Positions 50,551-60,293 of a DNA stretch of 64,000 nt are shown piece after piece. Position 1 is the stretch's first letter. Each line of letters opens with the position of its first letter. This stretch comes from an uncultured Alistipes sp. (GTDB lineage: Bacteria > Bacteroidota > Bacteroidia > Bacteroidales > Rikenellaceae), in contig CALUNG010000007.1 of NCBI GenBank assembly GCA_944321955.1, positions 41,398 through 105,397 on the forward strand, in the 5' to 3' direction. A program made the position numbers and the translations under genes. The notes beneath the pieces were generated by a model. It saw only the letters and a list, made by a program, of their open reading frames with translations. It was not told the DNA's origin and did no database searches.

Positions 50551-51554
50551 TTATGAAAAGAGAGGTTAAGATAGGCATATTCGCCGTAGTCATTCTGCTG
50601 TGCACATGGGCCGGCATACGTTTCTTGAGCGGAGTCGATGTCTTCAGCCGCAACAGGGTCTACCATGTGTATTACGATCAGGTAAACGGCGTGCAGACCG
50701 CAACGCCGGTTGTCATTCGCGGCGTCAAGGTCGGCAAGGTCTCGGAGATAGCGCTCGACAAGTCTGGCGAGGGCGGTGTAGAGCTGTCGTTGTCCATCAG
50801 CCGCAAGTACGATATTCCGACCGACTCGCGCGCCAAGATTTTCAGCAACGGTTTTCTCGGAAACAAGGCCATCGAGATAGAGTTGGGGTCGGCCACGACA
50901 TATCTGTCGAGCGGCGACCGCATCGAGGCCGGTTACGACCGCAATCTGATGGACATGGCCGGTTCGGAGTACGAATTTCTGAAACAGAAGGTCACAGATC
51001 TGATAAGCAATCTGTCGCTCACGCTCGACAACGTGAACGGAATAATCGATGCCAACCGCCAGAATCTCCATGGCGTGATGACTCATCTCGATTCGATGAC
51101 AGGCAGCATGGATGAGGTCATTACATCGAACAAGCAGGATCTTGCCGCCATCATAGCCAACCTGTCGGCTTTCAGCGAGGCGCTCGAACGCAATACCGAA
51201 CGGCTCGACAGCGTCATGATCAACGTCAATACGGTTACGACCGACCTTGCGCAGGCCGATGTGGCCGCAAACCTGCAGGCTGTGCTGACCAAACTCAATA
51301 CCACGCTCGACAAGATAAACGAGGGCGAGGGTAGCGTTGCGCTGCTGATGAATGACCGCGCGCTCTACGACAATCTTGCCTCGGCGAGCGCCAACCTTTC
51401 GTCGCTGCTTGCCGATCTGGAGGCTTATCCCAAACGCTATGTCCACTTCTCGCTGTTCGGACGCGGCTCAAAGGCCGATGAACGCGACCGCCGCAAGGCT
51501 GCCAAAGCTGCAGCGGCAGCAGAGCCCGAAGTCGAAAGCGCTCCTGCGAAATAA
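50547..51554 (+). CDS. MCE/MlaD family lipid-transport protein
   Basis: A 335-residue protein with an N-terminal membrane anchor (VKIGIFAVVILLCTWAGIRFL) and an MCE domain (YHVYYDQVNGVQTATPVVIRGVKVGKV to KAIEIELGSATTYLSSGDRI). A helical coiled-coil-like tail with SNLSLTLDNVNG-type repeats follows, ending in an Ala/Glu/Lys tail. By homology to MlaD it forms a ring that carries phospholipid between membranes, with an ABC transporter encoded elsewhere. Its ATG overlaps the amidase stop by four bases (ATGA); ATG at 50553 (MKREVKIGIF) is an alternative start. Coupling with the amidase suggests joint expression. Confidence 0.9.
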   Translation: MIMKREVKIGIFAVVILLCTWAGIRFLSGVDVFSRNRVYHVYYDQVNGVQTATPVVIRGVKVGKVSEIALDKSGEGGVELSLSISRKYDIPTDSRAKIFSNGFLGNKAIEIELGSATTYLSSGDRIEAGYDRNLMDMAGSEYEFLKQKVTDLISNLSLTLDNVNGIIDANRQNLHGVMTHLDSMTGSMDEVITSNKQDLAAIIANLSAFSEALERNTERLDSVMINVNTVTTDLAQADVAANLQAVLTKLNTTLDKINEGEGSVALLMNDRALYDNLASASANLSSLLADLEAYPKRYVHFSLFGRGSKADERDRRKAAKAAAAAEPEVESAPAK

Positions 51555-51569
51555 AGTACATCTGCCGTT

Positions 51570-54065
51570 ATGATCTATCCTGCCAATTTCGAATCGAAGG
51601 TAGGCTTCGATCGTCTTCGCGAGCAGATATCCCGACTGTGTTCGATGGAACGGGCACGGCAGATGCTTGCGTCCGAAGGTTTCACGTCTACGGAGCGGAC
51701 CATTATGGAGCGACAGTCGCTGACAGACGAGGTTGGACGTCTCCTGTCGATGGAGCGCGACTTTCCGCGCGATGAATTTGCCGACATGGATGCCATAGTG
51801 GCGAAGATACGTATCGAGGGGTCGTTTCTCGATACGGACGAGGTCGTGACGCTCGTACGTTCGCTGCGGTCTGCGGGCGAGATATCGGCTTTCGTGCTGA
51901 CGCGCGACGCGGCGGCATATCCATACGTGCGGCACCTGAGTGAAGGCGTCGCATCGTTTTCGCATATCGTGGCCGAGGCCGACCGCATAATCGACGAGTA
52001 CGGCCGTGTGCGCGACAATGCCTCGCCCGAACTGCATGACGTACGTCGAGAAATACGCTCGCGCGAGGGACAGGTATCGAAACGCCTGCAGCAGATACTC
52101 GCATCGGCCAAGAGTGCCGGCATAGTCGATGCCGACGCCATGATATCGATACGCGAGGGCCGGGCCGTAATACCCGTTGCCGCCGCCAACAAGCGCAAGC
52201 TGCAGGGATTCATCCATGACGAGTCGGCTACGGGCAAGACATTCTATGTCGAGCCGGTCGAGGTCGTCGAACTCAACAACGAACTCAAGGAGCTCGAATA
52301 TGCCGAGCGGCGCGAAGTGGTGCGCATATTGAGCCGCTTTACCGAGTTGCTGCGGCCCGAGGCCGACGCCATAGCCTCGGCCGGCGAGTATCTCGCCACG
52401 ATAGACATGTTGCGTGCCAAGGCCCGCTGGGCCGCCGAGAACGGCGGCGTGAAGCCCGTATTGTCGGATGACGGACGTCTGGTACTGCGCGATGCGCGCC
52501 ATCCGATTCTGGCACAGACGCTCCGGGCACAGGGCAAGTCCATCGTGCCGCTCGACATGCAGTTGGACCGTCACGAGCGCATACTTGTGATCTCGGGCCC
52601 GAATGCCGGCGGCAAATCGGTCTGCCTGAAGACGGCCGGTCTGATGCAGTACATGTTCCAGTGCGGTTTTCCGGTTACGGCGTCGTCGAATTCCGAGTTT
52701 ACCATATTCGAGAGCATATTCATAGACATAGGCGACGAGCAGTCGATGGACAACGATCTGTCGACCTATTCGTCGCACCTGCGCAACATGAACCACATGT
52801 TGTCCGGGGCGTCGGACCGAGCCATGGTGCTTATCGACGAGTTCGGTTCGGGCACCGAGCCGATGATCGGAGGCGCCATAGCCGAGGCCATTCTCGAGAG
52901 GCTTGTGGAGAAGGGGTGCTACGGCGTGATTACGACGCACTATTCCAACATCAAGTACTACGCAGCCAATACGGAGGGAATCTCCAACGGCGCCATGATG
53001 TTCGACGTGCAGAACATCCGGCCGCTCTTCCGTCTGGAGATGGGCAAGCCGGGCAGTTCGTTCGCCATAGAGATAGCCCGCAAGATGGGGCTTCCCGAGC
53101 AGATCATACGGTCGGCCAGCGAAAAGGTGGGATCCGACCACATAAATCTTGAGAAGCAGTTGCGCGAGATAGCGCGTGACAAGCGCTACTGGGAGCAGAA
53201 ACGCGACCGCATACGTATAGCCGACCGCAAGGTCGACGAACTTGAGCAGCGTTACCGCGAGCAGCTCGAACGCATACGTACCGAACGCAACGAGATCATA
53301 GGCAATGCCAAACGCGAGGCGCGCGAGCTTGTGGCCGAGGCCAATCGCCGCATCGAGAATACCATAAAGACGATACGCGAGTCGCAGGCCGAGCGGGATA
53401 CCACGCGTACGCTGCGCCGCGATCTGGATGATTTCCGTGCTGCGGTGGAGGAGGATGCTCCTGTGGACAACGGCCGCGATGAACGCATCGAACGCGAGAT
53501 GGAACGCATCGAGCGTCGTCAGGCACGGCGTGCCGAGCGGCGGCGAGCCGAACAGACGGACGGCGGCGAGGCTGTGCAGGCCGAACCGGAAAAACCCAAG
53601 GAGGTCGTTGCCGGTTCGAAGGTGCGCATCGAGGGTCAGGACATTGTCGGCGTTGTGCAGAGTATCAAGGGTCGCAAGGCGCAGGTCGCATTCGGTCAGA
53701 TACTGACTACTGTCGACAAGGAACGTCTGACTGTTGTTTCGAATGCCGAGTACCGCGAAGCCACGCGTCCCGTGACGCCTCGGACGGTCATCTCGACGGA
53801 CATATCGAGGCGTCGCCTGGATTTCCACTCCTCGATCGATGTTCGCGGCATGCGCGTGGTCGAGGCGCTGGAGAAGGTGCAGGATCTGGTGGACGATGCC
53901 CTGATGGTGGGTGTCGACAGCATCACCATACTTCACGGCAAGGGAACAGGCGCCCTCAAGGATGAGATACGCCGTTATCTGCGTACCGTGCCTCAGGTAG
54001 ACGTTATCCGCGACGAACATCCGGACATGGGTGGCGCCGGCGTGACGGTGGTAACATTCAAGTAG
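51570..54065 (+). CDS. mutS2: Endonuclease MutS2
   Basis: An 831-residue MutS-family ATPase. Walker A is GPNAGGKSVCLKT, with MVLIDEFGSGTEP and GVITTHYSNIKY after it. A long coiled coil runs from about 520 to 620. The C-terminal Smr nuclease domain has FHSSIDVRGMRVVEALEK and TILHGKGTGALKDEIRRYL. It lacks the mismatch-binding N-terminal domain of MutS. In characterised bacteria MutS2 acts in recombination suppression or ribosome rescue. It starts 15 bases after the MCE gene, inside an envelope gene cluster. Confidence 0.95.
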   Translation: MIYPANFESKVGFDRLREQISRLCSMERARQMLASEGFTSTERTIMERQSLTDEVGRLLSMERDFPRDEFADMDAIVAKIRIEGSFLDTDEVVTLVRSLRSAGEISAFVLTRDAAAYPYVRHLSEGVASFSHIVAEADRIIDEYGRVRDNASPELHDVRREIRSREGQVSKRLQQILASAKSAGIVDADAMISIREGRAVIPVAAANKRKLQGFIHDESATGKTFYVEPVEVVELNNELKELEYAERREVVRILSRFTELLRPEADAIASAGEYLATIDMLRAKARWAAENGGVKPVLSDDGRLVLRDARHPILAQTLRAQGKSIVPLDMQLDRHERILVISGPNAGGKSVCLKTAGLMQYMFQCGFPVTASSNSEFTIFESIFIDIGDEQSMDNDLSTYSSHLRNMNHMLSGASDRAMVLIDEFGSGTEPMIGGAIAEAILERLVEKGCYGVITTHYSNIKYYAANTEGISNGAMMFDVQNIRPLFRLEMGKPGSSFAIEIARKMGLPEQIIRSASEKVGSDHINLEKQLREIARDKRYWEQKRDRIRIADRKVDELEQRYREQLERIRTERNEIIGNAKREARELVAEANRRIENTIKTIRESQAERDTTRTLRRDLDDFRAAVEEDAPVDNGRDERIEREMERIERRQARRAERRRAEQTDGGEAVQAEPEKPKEVVAGSKVRIEGQDIVGVVQSIKGRKAQVAFGQILTTVDKERLTVVSNAEYREATRPVTPRTVISTDISRRRLDFHSSIDVRGMRVVEALEKVQDLVDDALMVGVDSITILHGKGTGALKDEIRRYLRTVPQVDVIRDEHPDMGGAGVTVVTFK

Positions 54066-54088
54066 AAGTCAACAATCAAACGATAATC

Positions 54089-56446
54089 ATGAGATACGAA
54101 TTGTCCGAAATAGCGGAAATCTGCGGCGGCAGGCTTTGCGGCGCAGATCTCGCGGTAGACGGGATCGAGACCGACAGCCGCAACTGCGCTTTCGGTCTGA
54201 ATACGCTTTTCGTGGCCATGCTGGGCCGCAACCACGATTCACATGAATACATACCACAGATGATCGGCCGCGGTCTGCGGGCGTTCATGGTCGAACATGA
54301 ATGCGATCTGGCCGAAGGGTGCGGTGCCGTCGTAGTCGAAAACTCCATCGAGGCGCTGCAGCGTCTGGCCGAACACTATCGCCGTTCGCTGAAGGGTACG
54401 GTCGTAGGCATAACCGGATCGAACGGCAAGACAATGGTCAAGGAGTGGATAGCCCAGTGCGTTCCGGCGTCGGTCAAGTTGTTCCGTTCGCCGCGCAGCT
54501 ACAATTCGCAGTTGGGCGTGGCGCTGTCGCTGCTCATGGCCGAAGGCGACGAGGATCTTCTCCTGATCGAGGCCGGCATCTCGCAGTGCGGCGAGATGGA
54601 GCGTCTGCAGCGAATGATACGTCCGCAGATAGTGATCTTCACGTCGGTTGGCGATGCGCATCAGGAGAACTTCGCGTCGATGGACGAAAAGATCGGAGAG
54701 AAGCTTATATTGGCCCGGGAAGCCGGCACATTGATATATCATGGCGGTTATGCACCGTTGTCTGATGCGGTCGAGAAGCTGTCGGGCATACGCAAGGTCG
54801 ATGCCGCAGCGATGCCTCTGCCGCCGTTCACGGACGAGGCTTCGGTACGCAACGGCCAGACGGTCGAGGCCTTCTGTCACGTGATGGGGTATCCGTCACC
54901 CGATTTTTCGCGGCTGCAGCCTGTGGCCATGCGTCTCGAGACGCGCGAAGGTATAAACAACTCCATAATAGTCAATGATACCTACAACTCCGACATAAAT
55001 TCACTTGCCATAGCGCTGGACTATCTGCACAACATGGCCTCGGGTCGTCGTACCGTGCTGATACTTTCCGATATATTGCAGAGCGGCATGGACGATGAAG
55101 AGCTATATGCACGTGTGGCTGCACTCGTGGCCAAGAGCGGCGTGTCGTCTCTGGTGGGTATAGGCGAGAAGATCTCGTCGTACCGTCATCTCTTCGACGG
55201 AGTAGGCAGCGCATTCTATCTCTCGACGGACGAGTTTCTGCACCGCATGAACAGCAGCGATTTCGCCGACAGCGCCGTACTTCTCAAGGGCAACCGTTCG
55301 AGCCGCTTCGAGAAGATCAGCCATGTGCTCGAACGCAAATGCCATACGACCGTGCTCGAGGTCGATCTCGACGCCATGGTTCACAATCTCAACTATTACC
55401 GTTCGCGACTTGCTCCCGGAACCAGGCTTACGGCCATGGTCAAGGCTTCGAGTTACGGTGCCGGCGATGTCGAGGTGGCGCAGATGCTCCAGCATCAGGG
55501 CGTAAGCTACCTGGCCGTGGCTTTTGCCGACGAGGGTGTACTGTTGCGCGAGAAGGGTATTACCATGCCTGTCGTGGTGCTCAATGCCGACGAGGGTAGT
55601 TTCGACCAGATGGTTCTGAACCGTCTCGAACCCGAAATATACAGTTTCCGTTCGCTCGACGCGTTCGTTGCTGCCGTCGAGCGTTACGGCGAGCGCCGCT
55701 ATCCCATACATGTCAAGCTCGATACGGGCATGCATCGTCTGGGTTTTGTCGGTGATGATCTGGATCAACTGATCGCAAAACTTCATGCGTACGACGCCGT
55801 CGTGAAGGTGGTTTCGGTATTCGCACATCTGAGTTGCGCCGACGATCCGTCGCAGGATGACTTTACGCGGCTGCAGGTTTCACGTTTTGCCGACATGAGC
55901 GGACGCATCGCCGCGTCGCTCCCATATCCGATAATACGCCATACGGCCAACTCGGCTGCCATCGAACGCTTCCCCGAGGCGCAGTTCGACATGTGCCGGT
56001 TGGGATTGGGCCTTTACGGCTTCGGATATGAACACAACGACGCCCTGCGCCCGGTATCGACCCTCAAGACACGTATCGTGCAGATCAAGCACCACCATGC
56101 CGGCGAGGGCATCGGTTACGGACGTGCCCAGATACTCACGCGCGACAGTGCCATAGCCACCATTCCGGTGGGATATGCCGACGGTCTGGACCGTCATCTG
56201 GGTTGCGGACACTGGTCGATGCTGGTGTGCGGCAAACCGGCACCGATAGTCGGCCGCGTATGCATGGACAGCTGCATGATCGATGTAACCGACATCCCCG
56301 AGGCTTGCGAAGGAGGCGAAGTGCTGGTCTTCTCGCCCGTAGCCGGTAATACGCCCGAAGATATGGCGGCGGTGTTGGGTACGATCCCTTACGAGGTCCT
56401 GACGTCGGTATCGTCTCGCGTGAAACGCATCTATGTAAAGGAGTGA
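54089..56446 (+). CDS. alr: Fusion of MurF-like domain and alanine racemase
   Basis: A 785-residue two-domain protein. The C-terminal half (about 425-785) is alanine racemase: LTAMVKASSYGAGDVEVA with the PLP lysine, GEGIGYGRAQIL with the second catalytic Tyr region, and GRVCMDSCMIDVTD. It interconverts L- and D-alanine. The N-terminal half (about 1-420) has the Mur-ligase ATP loop GITGSNGKTMVKEW. The substrate motifs differ from those of the stand-alone murF at 4048: NDTYNSDINSL in place of DCYNANPSSM, and EAGISQCGEM in place of EMGASACGEI. Such fusions are known in Bacteroidota; whether the MurF half ligates anything is unclear. Confidence 0.9.
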   Translation: MRYELSEIAEICGGRLCGADLAVDGIETDSRNCAFGLNTLFVAMLGRNHDSHEYIPQMIGRGLRAFMVEHECDLAEGCGAVVVENSIEALQRLAEHYRRSLKGTVVGITGSNGKTMVKEWIAQCVPASVKLFRSPRSYNSQLGVALSLLMAEGDEDLLLIEAGISQCGEMERLQRMIRPQIVIFTSVGDAHQENFASMDEKIGEKLILAREAGTLIYHGGYAPLSDAVEKLSGIRKVDAAAMPLPPFTDEASVRNGQTVEAFCHVMGYPSPDFSRLQPVAMRLETREGINNSIIVNDTYNSDINSLAIALDYLHNMASGRRTVLILSDILQSGMDDEELYARVAALVAKSGVSSLVGIGEKISSYRHLFDGVGSAFYLSTDEFLHRMNSSDFADSAVLLKGNRSSRFEKISHVLERKCHTTVLEVDLDAMVHNLNYYRSRLAPGTRLTAMVKASSYGAGDVEVAQMLQHQGVSYLAVAFADEGVLLREKGITMPVVVLNADEGSFDQMVLNRLEPEIYSFRSLDAFVAAVERYGERRYPIHVKLDTGMHRLGFVGDDLDQLIAKLHAYDAVVKVVSVFAHLSCADDPSQDDFTRLQVSRFADMSGRIAASLPYPIIRHTANSAAIERFPEAQFDMCRLGLGLYGFGYEHNDALRPVSTLKTRIVQIKHHHAGEGIGYGRAQILTRDSAIATIPVGYADGLDRHLGCGHWSMLVCGKPAPIVGRVCMDSCMIDVTDIPEACEGGEVLVFSPVAGNTPEDMAAVLGTIPYEVLTSVSSRVKRIYVKE

Positions 56447-56450
56447 CCGC

Positions 56451-57164
56451 ATGAACGGAACGCTTTATCTCATACCGTGTCCCATCTCCGACCAGACGGA
56501 TGTGTGGGATGTCCTGCCCGCAGCAAACCGGGCGATCATGGATTCGCTCGACTATTTCATCGTTGAGAATACCCGTTCGGCACGCCGTTTTCTGTCGAAG
56601 GCCCGTGTGTCGCGCCCTATCGATACGCTCGAGTTTGCCGAACTGAACGAGCACACCACCGCTCCGCAGCAGATCGAGGCGCTGGTGAAACCGTTGCTCG
56701 AGGGACGTTCCGCCGGTGTCATATCCGAGGCCGGTGTGCCCGCAGTGGCGGATCCGGGTGCCGCCGTTGTCGCCTTGTGCCACAAAAAGGGTATCAGGGT
56801 AGTGCCTCTGGTCGGGCCTTCATCCATAATACTGGCCATGATGGCTTCGGGACAGAACGGTCAGTCATTTGCATTCAACGGTTACCTCCCCGTAAAGGAA
56901 CCCGAACGTTCGCGTGCAGTCAAAAGGCTCGAGGCGAGGGCTTCGTCCGAACATCAGTCGCAGGCCTTCATCGAGACGCCTTACCGCAACGTCAAACTAT
57001 TCGGCGAACTGCTGCAATGTTGCGCTCCGGATACGGTGCTGACGGTCGCCGCCGACATAACGGCGCCGACGGAACTTGTCGCTACCCATACGGTTGCGGA
57101 GTGGCGACGCCTGAAGGCTCCCGACATCCACAAGCGGCCGGCCATATTCATCATCGGAAAATAA
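56451..57164 (+). CDS. Tetrapyrrole-methylase-family SAM methyltransferase, RsmI-like
   Basis: A 237-residue protein. The opening LYLIPCPISDQ corresponds to LYLVATPIGNL in RsmI; SEAGVPAVADPGAAVV matches the SDAGTPLISDPG-type motif, and LVGPSSIILAMMASG and QAFIETPYRNVKLFGELL follow. RsmI methylates the 2'-O of C1402 in 16S rRNA. The first motif is divergent, so it may be a second-type paralogue, common in Bacteroidota, rather than the true RsmI. It starts four bases after the fusion gene and ends at a strong terminator. Confidence 0.85.
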   Translation: MNGTLYLIPCPISDQTDVWDVLPAANRAIMDSLDYFIVENTRSARRFLSKARVSRPIDTLEFAELNEHTTAPQQIEALVKPLLEGRSAGVISEAGVPAVADPGAAVVALCHKKGIRVVPLVGPSSIILAMMASGQNGQSFAFNGYLPVKEPERSRAVKRLEARASSEHQSQAFIETPYRNVKLFGELLQCCAPDTVLTVAADITAPTELVATHTVAEWRRLKAPDIHKRPAIFIIGK

Positions 57165-57168
57165 AATT

Positions 57169-57196
57169 AAAAAGGGAGCAGCGCAGCTCCCTTTTT
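57169..57196. terminator. Bidirectional terminator between the plus cluster and the M23 gene
   Basis: An 11-base-pair stem (AAAAAGGGAGC and complement) with a 6-base loop followed by T; the A-rich left flank provides T on the other strand. Two convergent operons end here. Confidence 0.87.
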
Positions 57197-57202
57197 TCGT
57201 GG

Positions 57203-58969
57203 CTATCGGGTGAATTCGCCGCGCCAGACCGTGCGGTTGCCGCAGTTGTCCGTAACGGTGAGTACGACTGTATGCCGTGTGCCGCGCGGATAGCGCATGT
57301 GATCGAATGTGTGGGTCATGCGGCCCTTTATGGGTGAGTAGTCGACGGTCACCCATTCGCCGTCGATGAACATGGCGTATTCACCCGTACCCGAAAAGTT
57401 GTCGTCGACAGCGAACGACAGAGACTTCTCTCCGTGCAAGTCTGCTCCGTTTACGAACAGGGGACGGACCGATGGCGGAACCGTGTCGGCTACGGCATAG
57501 TAGCGGCCGAAACGGCGTGTGCGTGCCGTTACGGTACCGTTGTCGTATTTCCCGCCAATATATGCTGGTTTGCCTTTGGCGGTTACGGTTGCAAGGGCCA
57601 CGTGCGGACGCAGGTCATAGGGTACAAAGGCACGTATCGACAGGTTCATGCTCTTCTGTAACGGAGTGTCGGTGTCCATGACCTCGTACACCGGCGAGAT
57701 GACCATGAGCGTCGAGTCTGCCGGAGCCGCCACGCCTGCCATTCCGCCATGAAAAGGCACGGACTCGTACAGTGCGCCTTCGGGTATCGATACCTCGATG
57801 TCGCCGCAGCGGGTCGTAAATGGCTTTTCACGGTCGATTATCAGCAATGTCGGATCATTGCCTGCCACGCGTTCGCGCATCCCGGCGACCTCCGACTCGA
57901 ATTCATCGTCCTCGAATCCGGATGCGACGTCGAACTCTACGACCGATATGTTGCGGCAGTCGTCCTCGGCTTCGATGCGTACGGTGCGTCTTTGGCCTTC
58001 TTCGATGCATACGAGCCCTCTCTGCTCGAGGACGGTATAGAAACCGGTACGATTGCCTTCGAGACAGGCCAGACGTATCATCTCGCTGCGGGCCGTGAGC
58101 TGCATGGGGTAGTACGATACGGCGTTGCAGTACCGCGACGCGTCGAACGTGAATCCGTCCATGCGGTATTCGAATACGGGCCGGCCGTCGACGCTCTCGC
58201 TGACGCGGTAGACTCCGAAACGGTTCCAGACATTATCCTTGCGGTCGGTCACGTCGAGTATGAAGTATCCTTTTGGCGCAATCCTTACGGGCTTGCCGTC
58301 TGCAGTGGCGTAGTGCCCTGACTCCGTGCGGCGCAGCTCGGTTTTGCGCGGTGTGGAGTGCAGCGCCATGCCGCCGACGCTGTCCACTGCCACGTAGTAT
58401 ATGGCGTTGATGATTGGCGCCTTGGTGTCTGCCACACGTATCACGCCCTGCGATATGAGGTTGAGCGTGCGTTGTGTCGGAGTTTCGCGTATCTCGAAGT
58501 GGAGGTGCGGCCCGAACGAATTTCCGGTATTTCCCGACAGGGCTATCTCTTCGCCCTGCCTTACGGGAAATCTCCCCTCGTCGGGAAACAGATCTATCGA
58601 GTTGCGCTGGCGGCGGTAGCGCTCGGCGCGTACGAGCGAATCGATATCGTGGCGGAAGTGCGACAGATGACCGTAGACGGATGTAGTCCCGTTGGGGTGG
58701 GTGACATAGAGTGCCTGACCGTATCCCGAGGGTTCGACAACGATACGCGAAACGTAACCATCGGCTACGGCTACGACGGACTTGCCCTCGACACCGTCGG
58801 TCTTGATATCCACACCCGAGTGGAAGTGGTCGGGGCGCATCTCCCCGAAATTGGATGAACAGAGCCCCGCAACCTTCCTGACGGGGTATTCGTAGTCGGC
58901 GGGGTTCAGTTGCTGTGCCCGAACCCCGACCGTAAGCGCCACAAGCGCCAGTGTAACTAATCTTTTCAT
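57203..58969 (-). CDS. M23 family metallopeptidase
   Basis: A 588-residue exported peptidase. Signal peptide about 1-18. LytM-type zinc motifs are HFHSGVDIKTDG (His50, Asp54), SVYGHLSHF and GPHLHFEIRE. M23 enzymes cut peptidoglycan cross-links or act as activators of amidases. The remaining 400 residues form several beta-rich domains of unknown role, giving a long C-terminal extension compared with minimal LytM proteins. All visible zinc ligands are present. Last gene of the lptB-aroA-aroC-prmC-recX cluster, two bases after recX. Confidence 0.93.
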   Translation of the reverse strand: MKRLVTLALVALTVGVRAQQLNPADYEYPVRKVAGLCSSNFGEMRPDHFHSGVDIKTDGVEGKSVVAVADGYVSRIVVEPSGYGQALYVTHPNGTTSVYGHLSHFRHDIDSLVRAERYRRQRNSIDLFPDEGRFPVRQGEEIALSGNTGNSFGPHLHFEIRETPTQRTLNLISQGVIRVADTKAPIINAIYYVAVDSVGGMALHSTPRKTELRRTESGHYATADGKPVRIAPKGYFILDVTDRKDNVWNRFGVYRVSESVDGRPVFEYRMDGFTFDASRYCNAVSYYPMQLTARSEMIRLACLEGNRTGFYTVLEQRGLVCIEEGQRRTVRIEAEDDCRNISVVEFDVASGFEDDEFESEVAGMRERVAGNDPTLLIIDREKPFTTRCGDIEVSIPEGALYESVPFHGGMAGVAAPADSTLMVISPVYEVMDTDTPLQKSMNLSIRAFVPYDLRPHVALATVTAKGKPAYIGGKYDNGTVTARTRRFGRYYAVADTVPPSVRPLFVNGADLHGEKSLSFAVDDNFSGTGEYAMFIDGEWVTVDYSPIKGRMTHTFDHMRYPRGTRHTVVLTVTDNCGNRTVWRGEFTR

Positions 58970-58971
58970 TA

Positions 58972-59469
58972 TCAGTCTTCAGCCTTGACGATCCCGGCGA
59001 CGGCATCGGCGACGACATCGAAATCGTAACCCAGCGAGGCACCGTATCGCATCAGCTTGTTTCTCAAATCGTATGGTGAAGAGTATTTCACGCTCTTCAT
59101 CTTTGTGGCGAGGGAGCGTTGCAGCCGCTCCTTCATCTCGGCACCGTCGGCCTGCGAAAGCACCTCGTCGATGATCTGCTGCGATAGGCCTTTGCCGCGC
59201 AGTGCGGTGCGTATCTTGTAGGCGCCCCATCCGCTGAAACGCAGCTTGTCGCGTACGAAGGCGTCGGCATAACGCCGGTCGTCGATGAATTTCATCGCTA
59301 TCAGCTTGTCCAGTACGGACTGTCGTTGCGACGGCTCGACGCCCCAGCCGGCCATAAGACGCATGGCGTCGCCCGATGACTTCTCGGCTCGCGACGCCAG
59401 CCGCATCAGTGCCTTGAGCGCCTGTTCGGGTGTCTTGTTACGTTTTGTCTTCTCTACTTTCGGCAACAT
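58972..59469 (-). CDS. recX: Regulatory protein RecX
   Basis: A 165-residue three-helix-repeat protein that inhibits RecA filament growth. ALMRLASRAEKSSGDAMRLM, KFIDDRRYADAFVRDKLRFSGWGAYKI and YGASLGYDFDVVADAV mark the successive repeats. The ATG at 59469 (MLPKVEKTKRNK) lies inside the prmC coding region, so the two genes overlap by 16 bases; a longer frame from 59856 exists but is a wrong-frame part of prmC. No recA is in the window. Confidence 0.92.
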   Translation of the reverse strand: MLPKVEKTKRNKTPEQALKALMRLASRAEKSSGDAMRLMAGWGVEPSQRQSVLDKLIAMKFIDDRRYADAFVRDKLRFSGWGAYKIRTALRGKGLSQQIIDEVLSQADGAEMKERLQRSLATKMKSVKYSSPYDLRNKLMRYGASLGYDFDVVADAVAGIVKAED

Positions 59470-60293
59470 ACCATTCTCGGTTTCATGTTCATGTCGCGTT
59501 GCATCTCCACATCGCGGTATCCCTTGTCCCGCAGCATTGCGCATACCTCTGCGTCGAGCCGTTCGTATATCTCGAAGCATAGATCTCCGCCGTCGCGCAG
59601 CAGTCGCCGGCCGGCATCGGCTATTGCACGGTAGAATACCAGCGCATCGTCGTCGGCGACGAACAGCGCTTCGTGCGGCTCGTATCCGGTGACGTTTACG
59701 TGCATCGACGGCATGTCGCCTGCGGGTATATACGGAGGGTTCGAGACTATCGTGTCGTATGCTCCCGCCGGGAGCCACTCCATGCCGTTCAGCACGTCGC
59801 CGCACATGAAGCGGACGTCGACACCGGCACGTGCGGCATTGCGCCGTGCGTAACATAAAGCCTTTTCGGAGATATCCACGGCTTCGACGCGTCGCGACTT
59901 AAGTCTGTGTGCTACCGATACCGCTATGCAGCCGCTGCCGGTGCAGAGGTCCAGAATCCTGCTGGCGGAATCATTCCGGCTGCATGCGAGACCGACCAGT
60001 TCTTCGGTTTCGGGGCGTGGAATGAGCACCCCTTCGCCGACCTCAAAATCGAGGCCGCAGAATTCGCAATGTCCCGTGACGTATTGCACGGGCCGTCCGG
60101 CGGCAAGCTGTGCCGTCAAAGCATCGTATTTGTCGTACGTTGTTGCGGCATCGGGGTCGGCGATCAGTTGCGAGAACGATATCTTTTCGAACTCGGTGAC
60201 GATGATGCGTGCGATGCGCAGGGCTTCATTGCGCTCGTAGAGGCCATTCAGCGAATCGGCTATGCGGTGTACGGTCTGATTGCGTGAGGACAT
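59454..60293 (-). CDS. prmC: Release factor glutamine methyltransferase
   Basis: A 279-residue enzyme that N5-methylates the glutamine of the GGQ motif in release factors 1 and 2. An N-terminal helical domain precedes the SAM domain: LDLCTGSGCIAVSVAHRL, VEAVDISEKALCYARRN and DTIVSNPPYIP with the NPPY active site. Full length. The ATG at 60293 directly abuts the aroC TAG stop; the 3' end overlaps recX by 16 bases. One of its presumed substrates, prfB, is elsewhere in the window. Confidence 0.95.
   Translation of the reverse strand: MSSRNQTVHRIADSLNGLYERNEALRIARIIVTEFEKISFSQLIADPDAATTYDKYDALTAQLAAGRPVQYVTGHCEFCGLDFEVGEGVLIPRPETEELVGLACSRNDSASRILDLCTGSGCIAVSVAHRLKSRRVEAVDISEKALCYARRNAARAGVDVRFMCGDVLNGMEWLPAGAYDTIVSNPPYIPAGDMPSMHVNVTGYEPHEALFVADDDALVFYRAIADAGRRLLRDGGDLCFEIYERLDAEVCAMLRDKGYRDVEMQRDMNMKPRMVCCRK

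Noticed and set aside
51468-54020. An 850-codon open frame on the minus strand
   Set aside because: It is antisense to mutS2, which has intact Walker and Smr motifs. The antisense product shows no recognisable domain.
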